NCBI RefSeq assembly: GCF_040702505.1 | Contig: NZ_JBFBLC010000002.1 | Span: 372,001-436,000 of the forward strand | Direction of reading: 5' to 3' | Length of the DNA stretch: 64,000 nt | Source: Terrabacter sp040702505 | GTDB taxonomy: Bacteria; Actinomycetota; Actinomycetes; Actinomycetales; Dermatophilaceae | In this document: piece after piece, positions 59,459 to 64,000 of the stretch | Layout: every line of letters begins with the position of its first letter | Position numbering within the stretch: position 1 is the first letter of the stretch | Translations under genes and position numbers: made by a program | Notes under the pieces: model-generated | Databases searched by the model: none | What the model was told of the DNA's origin: nothing | Seen by the model: only the letters and a program-made list of their open reading frames with translations

Positions 59459-60384
59459 GCACGATCCCTGCCGCGTTCGTCATCGAGCTGCCCGAGGGCA
59501 GCCTCGCCATCCACGACCTCAGCCTCGGCACACCCGCCCCCGACGCGCCGGTGGTGCTGGCGGTGCACGGCATCACGGCCAACGGGCTCTCGTGGCGACG
59601 CGTCGCCGACGAGGTCGGCCGGCGCCACGGCCCGGGCGCCGTCCGGTTCCTGGCCCCCGACCTGCGGGGCCGCGGGGACAGCCGCTCGGCGCCCGGTCCC
59701 TACGGGCTCGCCGCCCACGTGGACGATCTGGCCTCGATCGCAACGGTGTTCGGCGCGGCACCGGTCCTGGTCGGTCACTCGATGGGTGCCTTCGTCGCGG
59801 CGCTCGCGGCCGCACGGCACCCCGAGCGGTTCCCGTCCGCCGTGCTCGTCGACGGGGGAGCGGCCTTCCCGGTGCCGGCGGGCGTCGACGTCGACGCGGC
59901 GCTGCGTGCGGTGATCGGGCCGGCCATGGACCGCCTGTCGATGCGCTTCCCCGACCCTGCCGCGTACGTCGCGTTCTGGTCCGGGCACCCCGCGCTGGGG
60001 CCGATCCTCGGCGGCCCTGCGGGCGAGGTGACCCGCGGTTACCTCGAGCACGACCTCGTCCAGGACCCCGAGGACGGGCAGTGGCTGAGCACGTGCGTGC
60101 TGGACGCGGTGCGAGCCGACGGCGCGGACGTGCTGGCCGACCCCGAGACCCACGCGGCACTGGCGGCGGCTGTCGCAGGCGGTGTCGACGTCGAGCTCGT
60201 CTGGGCCGAGCGTGGGCTGCTCGACGAGCCGCAGGGCCTCTACGACGAGGGTCGGCTCGCGGCGCTTCACCTTCCGCCGGCGGTGCGCACCACGCGCGTG
60301 GACACCAACCACTACGACGTGATCCTCGGCGGACCGGGCACCACGGCCGTCGCCGACGCGGTGGACCGCCTCCTCGTCGGCTGA
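59455..60384 (+). CDS. alpha/beta hydrolase
   Basis: A 309-residue alpha/beta-hydrolase: APVVLAVHGITANGLSWRRV (oxyanion region), APDLRGRGDS, nucleophile elbow VGHSMGAF (about 107-114, Ser) and a final TNHYDVILGGPG with the catalytic His. Cytoplasmic. As the last, ATGA-coupled gene of the transporter operon, it probably hydrolyses the imported compound (an ester, lactone or amide), an inference from position. Confidence 0.9.
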   Translation: MSTIPAAFVIELPEGSLAIHDLSLGTPAPDAPVVLAVHGITANGLSWRRVADEVGRRHGPGAVRFLAPDLRGRGDSRSAPGPYGLAAHVDDLASIATVFGAAPVLVGHSMGAFVAALAAARHPERFPSAVLVDGGAAFPVPAGVDVDAALRAVIGPAMDRLSMRFPDPAAYVAFWSGHPALGPILGGPAGEVTRGYLEHDLVQDPEDGQWLSTCVLDAVRADGADVLADPETHAALAAAVAGGVDVELVWAERGLLDEPQGLYDEGRLAALHLPPAVRTTRVDTNHYDVILGGPGTTAVADAVDRLLVG

Positions 60385-60424
60385 CGGACCCGGCAAGGCC
60401 CTGCGCCGGCGGGCGGGCGCCCCG

Positions 60425-62365
60425 TCAGCCGCGCGGGCCGGCGCCGCGGGTTGAGGTCTGCAGGGCCCGCAGTCGCAGGGCCAGCTGCAGCTCGAGCGAC
60501 TGGTCCGGTTGCTGCCAGGTGTCGCCGAGCAGGGCGGTGATGCGCTCGAGCCGCTGTGCGACGGTGTTGACGTGGACGTGGAGCGTGACCGCCGCGTGGC
60601 GCGGGCTGCCGCCCGAGGCGAAGTATGCGGCGAGCGTCCCCACGAGGTCGGTGCCGCGCCGCTCGTCGTAGTCGAGGACCGGGCCGAGCAGGCCGCGGAC
60701 GTACTCGCCGACGTCCGGCTCGGAGCCCACGATGAGCCCGGCGAAGCCGAGCTGCCGTGCGGCCGCGCCCTTGCCGCGGTGCCCGAGGGCGATGAGCGCG
60801 GCGACGGTGCGGTGCGCCTCGTCGTACGCCCTCGAGATGTCGTCGACGTCGCTCACCGCCCCGGCGCCCGCGACTGTCACGCAGGTGCGCCGGCCGATAC
60901 GTGAGGCGACGGCACGGGCCAGCCCGTCCGCGTCGGCGCCCGGCACGAGCGCGACGACGTCGCCGTCGTGGCTGCCGACCAGCGACGCCTCGCCCGTGGC
61001 GGCACTGGCCGAGATGAGCAGCGCCCGGTGCCCGTTCGGGTCGTCACCGCGCAGCACCAGCAGGCAGAACGGCCGCTGCGGGTCGAAACCGACGGTGCGG
61101 GCCAGTGACAGCCGCTCCTCGCGGGATCCCCGGGCGATCACGAGGTCGCTGACCAGCCGGTTGCGCGCCGACTGCCGGGCGTCGGCCGCCTGGCGCTCGA
61201 AGAGCAGGACCAGCGCCGTGACGACACCGGCCCGCTCGACGGTGCGCTGGTCCGGGTCGCTCAGGGTCAGGCCACCGACGAGGATGGTGCCGAGCCGCTC
61301 CCGGGCGGCGGTCACCGCCACGGCGTACACCCCGTCACGCTCGACGAGCCGACCGGCGTCCAGGCCGGGCAGGGCGTCGAAGGGGGCGAGCGGGTCCGCT
61401 CCGGGACGGGTCGGCTCCGGCGCCGGCCCGGCGGCGCTCGTGCGCTGCCCGTTCTGGTCGACGAGCACCGCCCAGCCGCCGAGGAGCTCGGCGAGGGCGT
61501 GGGTGATGTCGTCGACGCCGCCACCGCCGAGCACGAGGGAGGCGAAACGGTCGTGCGCGGCGGCCGCCTTCTCCACGCCCTGCGCGTACTGCCGGACCGT
61601 CTCGTGGGCCTCGGAGAGCGCCGCGAGGGCGCTCTCGGCGTCGGCGAGGGCTCGGGTCTGCACGAGCGTCAGGGCCGCCAGGGTGGCGAGGTTGCCGAGC
61701 AGCGCCACCTCCTCGCGCGTGAACGGCCGCGACGAGCGGTTGGCCGCGAAGAGCACGCCGACGAAGTTCGACTCGACGATGAGGGGGGTGCCGCAGATCG
61801 CGATGATGCCCTCCTCGCCGACCGCGCCGTCGATGGCCCGGGTGTGCCGGAAGCGCTCGTCCGCCCAGTAGTCCGCAGTCCAGTACGGCTTGTGGGTCGA
61901 GGCGACGAGGCCTCCCAGTCCGGCCCCGAGCGCGAGCCGCACGGACTGGAAGGCGGCGGACACGGAGCCGTCGGTGGCCCGCATGAAGGTGTCGCCGGCC
62001 TCGGGGTCGTAGAGCGTGAGATAGGCCAGGTCGGTCCCGACGAGCCGTCGGGCCCGCCGGACGATCGCCTCGAGGACCGAGCCGGGGTCGTTCGCGGTCG
62101 CGAGCTCGCGGGCCGTGTCGAGCAGGGCCGCGAGCCCCGCCTCGCGCTGGCGGTGCACCTCGCGGGCGCTCGCGATCCGGAGCGCGAGGTCTCGGGCCTC
62201 CACGGGTGCGTCCGCGCCGGCGACGGCGGCCACCGGGGCGTCGCCGGCGAGGAGCTCGAGCAGGTGCACCACCTGGCCGACCGGATAGGCCGGGTCCGGC
62301 GGAGCGACCAGCTCGCCGGAGGTCGGCGGGTCGGCGTGGGTCCGCGTCTCGGGGCTGGGAGTCAC
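60425..62365 (-). CDS. GAF-domain PucR-type transcriptional regulator
   Basis: A 646-residue regulator. Residues 80-237 are a GAF domain (LLDTARELATANDPGSVLEA to LGNLATLAALTLVQ) that likely senses a small ligand. A middle region of about 300 residues matches the PucR/CdaR-like sugar-diacid or GGDEF-like sensory part, and a C-terminal helix-turn-helix of the PucR type lies at about 585-640 (GGSPRHAAVTLHVHVNTVAQ, RLERITALLGD). GTG start. It is convergent with the transporter operon and likely controls it or the neighbouring dehydrogenase (inference). Confidence 0.88.
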   Translation of the reverse strand: MTPSPETRTHADPPTSGELVAPPDPAYPVGQVVHLLELLAGDAPVAAVAGADAPVEARDLALRIASAREVHRQREAGLAALLDTARELATANDPGSVLEAIVRRARRLVGTDLAYLTLYDPEAGDTFMRATDGSVSAAFQSVRLALGAGLGGLVASTHKPYWTADYWADERFRHTRAIDGAVGEEGIIAICGTPLIVESNFVGVLFAANRSSRPFTREEVALLGNLATLAALTLVQTRALADAESALAALSEAHETVRQYAQGVEKAAAAHDRFASLVLGGGGVDDITHALAELLGGWAVLVDQNGQRTSAAGPAPEPTRPGADPLAPFDALPGLDAGRLVERDGVYAVAVTAARERLGTILVGGLTLSDPDQRTVERAGVVTALVLLFERQAADARQSARNRLVSDLVIARGSREERLSLARTVGFDPQRPFCLLVLRGDDPNGHRALLISASAATGEASLVGSHDGDVVALVPGADADGLARAVASRIGRRTCVTVAGAGAVSDVDDISRAYDEAHRTVAALIALGHRGKGAAARQLGFAGLIVGSEPDVGEYVRGLLGPVLDYDERRGTDLVGTLAAYFASGGSPRHAAVTLHVHVNTVAQRLERITALLGDTWQQPDQSLELQLALRLRALQTSTRGAGPRG

Positions 62366-62445
62366 GCGCAGATCCTAGGTGGACGGTATCGGGCAGCGGG
62401 GCCGGGCGAGCCCGCGAGGTCGCGGAGTCTCGGGCAGTCTCCGGC

Positions 62446-63282
62446 TCAGTGCGCGGTCCACCCGCCGTCCATCGAGAAGGACGTGCCGCTGACGGAGGCG
62501 GAGGCGGGCCCGCAGAGGAAGAGCACGAGGGCGGCCACCTCCTCGGGCTCCACGAGCCGCTTGACCGCGACCGGCTCGAGCATGATCTTCTCGACGACGT
62601 CCGCCTCGGGGATGCCGTGCGTGCGGGCCTGGTCCGAGATCTGGGCCTCGACCAGCGGCGTGCGCACGTAGGCCGGGTTGACGCACGTCGAGGTGACCCC
62701 GTGGGGCCCGCCCTCGACGGCCACGACCTTCGAGAGCCCCTCGAGGCCGTGCTTCGCCGTGACGTAGGCGGACTTGAAGGCGCTCGCGCGCAGGCCGTGG
62801 ACGCTCGAGATGTTCACGACGCGGCCCCAGCCGTTGGCGTACATGTGCGGGAGGGTCTGGCGGATGAGCCGGAACGGCGAGATGAGCATGAGGTCGAGGA
62901 TGAAGTCGAACCGGTCGACGGGGAACTCCTCGATGGGGCTCACGTGCTGCACGCCGGCGTTGTTGACGAGGATGTCGACCGCCGTCGGCAGCGCGGACAA
63001 CCCGTCGAGGTCAGCAAGGTCGGCGGTGATGGTCTCGATGGACCCGGCGCCGGGAACCGCGCTCGCGGCGAGGTCGCACAGGCCGTCGGCGTCGCGGTCC
63101 ACCGCGTGCACCCTGGCTCCCGCGGCCGCCAGGGCGCGGGCCACGCCCGCACCGATGCCGCTCGCCGCCCCGGTCACGAGGGCCGTCCGGCCCGTCAGGT
63201 CGACCGGCTCGTTGGCGGTGGAGGCCGTGCGGTGGGGGAGCTGCGTGGCTGGTTCGCGATCGTCGTCGCGGGCGTCGGGCAT
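62446..63282 (-). CDS. 3-hydroxybutyrate dehydrogenase-like SDR
   Basis: A 278-residue NAD-dependent short-chain dehydrogenase. TGAASGIGAG (37-46) is the coenzyme site, NNAGVQHVSPIEEFPVDRFD and the active site NISSVHGLRASAFKSAYVTA KHG-type segment (Ser and Tyr-x-x-x-Lys) match the 3-hydroxybutyrate dehydrogenase group, with CVNPAYVRTPLVEAQI thereafter. It has a 25-residue N-terminal extension. It would oxidise (R)-3-hydroxybutyrate to acetoacetate. It lies 81 bp upstream of the GAF regulator on the same strand. Confidence 0.88.
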   Translation of the reverse strand: MPDARDDDREPATQLPHRTASTANEPVDLTGRTALVTGAASGIGAGVARALAAAGARVHAVDRDADGLCDLAASAVPGAGSIETITADLADLDGLSALPTAVDILVNNAGVQHVSPIEEFPVDRFDFILDLMLISPFRLIRQTLPHMYANGWGRVVNISSVHGLRASAFKSAYVTAKHGLEGLSKVVAVEGGPHGVTSTCVNPAYVRTPLVEAQISDQARTHGIPEADVVEKIMLEPVAVKRLVEPEEVAALVLFLCGPASASVSGTSFSMDGGWTAH

Positions 63283-63441
63283 GCGGGAAGACTAGGCAGC
63301 GTCTCGCTGGGTCCCTGTGTGGTGGCCGTACACAAAACGGCCGATCCCATGTGGACGGGGCGCCACACCCTCGGGCAGGTGCCATCGACTCTGGACGATG
63401 CCTGTGAATCCGTGGATCCGCCTGCCCTACAGCGGCAGCGT

Positions 63442-63467
63442 TCCTACTCTTACAACATGTAGTAGGA
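63442..63467 (+). promoter_or_regulatory. inverted repeat upstream of the small membrane protein gene
   Basis: TCCTACT, 12-nt AT-rich centre CTTACAACATGT, AGTAGGA: a perfect 7-bp inverted repeat 50 bp before the start codon. It may be a regulator site or part of a promoter (TACAAC could serve as a -10). Confidence 0.5.
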
Positions 63468-63516
63468 CGGTTCGAGCAGGGGCGACCCGTGGTCCTCTCC
63501 CTCCCGGAGGTGTTCG

Positions 63517-63699
63517 ATGTCCACCGAGTCCGCCCAGCTCGCCGCAGCAGCCGAACCGACGCCGGCAGGCGCGGTCGTCCAGTGGGGTTTCCTGACGATC
63601 ACCGCGGCCAACCTGGTGACGATCCTCCTCATGATCGCCGTCTTCGTCCTCGCGGTCCTCCTGCCCTTCCCGGGCTCGCACGACGAGGACGGGCAGTGA
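63517..63699 (+). CDS. 60-residue single-span membrane protein
   Basis: A 60-residue protein with one membrane segment (ITAANLVTILLMIAVFVLAV, about 29-50) and an acidic C-terminus PFPGSHDEDGQ. GGAGG lies six bases before the ATG at 63517. Its stop overlaps the next gene's GTG start (GTGA), so it is probably a small partner of the cytochrome b-like protein. Confidence 0.78.
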   Translation: MSTESAQLAAAAEPTPAGAVVQWGFLTITAANLVTILLMIAVFVLAVLLPFPGSHDEDGQ

Positions 63700-64000
63700 G
63701 CACGCGGGCCGCCGAGCCCCGGCCCACGGCCTCCGCGTCGACGACGTGGACCTCCCGGCTGAGCGCATGGATCGAAGGGCTGGTCCCCAAGGGGCAGTGG
63801 CTGCCCGACCGGCAACCGGCCTACGTGGCTTCGTGGGTCTACGTCTTCGGCGTCGCCTGCCTGGCCAGCCTCGTCGTCATCATCTTGTCCGGCCTCGTGC
63901 TCACGCTCGGGGGGCTGACGTGGTGGCACTCCAGCTCGCTCGGCCACTTCGTGAACTCGGTGCACCTGTGGAGCGTCGAGCTGTTCTTCGCCACCATGGT
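63696..64000 (+). CDS. cytochrome b N-terminal domain protein, C-terminus cut by window edge
   Basis: The first 101 residues of a cytochrome b/b6-like protein starting VSTRAAEPRPTASA. LSAWIEGLVPKGQWLPDRQP is followed by a membrane segment (YVFGVACLASLVVIILSGLV) and WWHSSSLGHFVNSVHLWSVE LFFATMV-type sequence with the first haem-ligand His of cytochrome b. The rest lies right of the window. It is translationally coupled to the 60-residue membrane protein. Confidence 0.75.
   Translation, partial: MSTRAAEPRPTASASTTWTSRLSAWIEGLVPKGQWLPDRQPAYVASWVYVFGVACLASLVVIILSGLVLTLGGLTWWHSSSLGHFVNSVHLWSVELFFATM

Overview
The window is GC-rich DNA with frequent GTG starts, 4-bp GTGA/ATGA stop-start overlaps and dense operons. 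It carries actinobacterial signature genes (sepH, DUF4193, DUF3710, DUF3159, DUF5998, an actinobacterial-type ferrochelatase with extra cysteines, a topoisomerase IV-like subunit A). It most likely comes from an actinomycete of the Micrococcales, perhaps Intrasporangiaceae. The family is an inference from gene content and sequence style, not from a marker comparison. No rRNA, tRNA, CRISPR array or recognisable transposase or integrase was seen.

Layout. (1) 1-10.4 kb, core: part of an MFS transporter, a sucrase/ferredoxin-like protein, topoisomerase IV subunit A and a nitroreductase (minus strand), then a GNAT/acyl-CoA-synthetase fusion, DUF5998, a phosphodiesterase and thymidine kinase (plus strand). 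(2) 10.4-29.6 kb, accessory: about 25 mostly small orphan genes in both orientations. These include GrpB, an ANT-like nucleotidyltransferase, an APH(6)-like kinase, NTF2-like proteins, a DinB protein, an Imm1-like protein, lipoproteins and one large cyclase-ATPase-TPR protein. Almost every gene is separated from the next by a short degenerate repeat, core GCGGCA-nnn-CCGGAYG, nearly always in the same orientation. This one-gene-per-repeat layout, with a duplicated repeat-gene-repeat unit, is the most unusual thing in the window. (3) 29.6-46 kb, core: sepH diverging from a TRIC-type channel gene, ferrochelatase, an inositol monophosphatase family gene, DUF4193, dut, DUF3710, an OB-fold protein, DUF3159, two TrkA-type proteins, an APC permease, an RNA methyltransferase, a thioesterase and aconitase. 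The order from the phosphatase to dxs resembles the mycobacterial suhB-DUF4193-dut-ceoBC-dxs region. (4) 46-54.5 kb: two paralogous C39-like peptidases (one with a Tat signal), an unusual repeat cluster, a VOC protein, dxs, and an ECF sigma factor overlapping an epimerase gene. (5) 54.7-63.3 kb: a tightly coupled branched-chain-amino-acid-type ABC transporter operon ending in an alpha/beta hydrolase, followed on the other strand by a GAF/PucR-type regulator and a 3-hydroxybutyrate dehydrogenase-like SDR. (6) Right edge: a 60-residue membrane protein overlapping the start of a cytochrome b N-terminal-domain protein, cut by the window.

Functional themes: DNA topology and nucleotide metabolism (topoisomerase IV, tdk, dut), cell division control (sepH), haem synthesis (ferrochelatase), isoprenoid precursor synthesis (dxs), the TCA cycle (acnA, with a perfect palindromic operator over its probable transcription start), potassium or amino acid transport control (TrkA pair plus APC permease), and a solute uptake/catabolism locus. 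The accessory block looks like accreted cassettes without a visible mobilising enzyme. Start sites were re-chosen from ribosome binding sites and family alignments recalled from knowledge; no database search was run.
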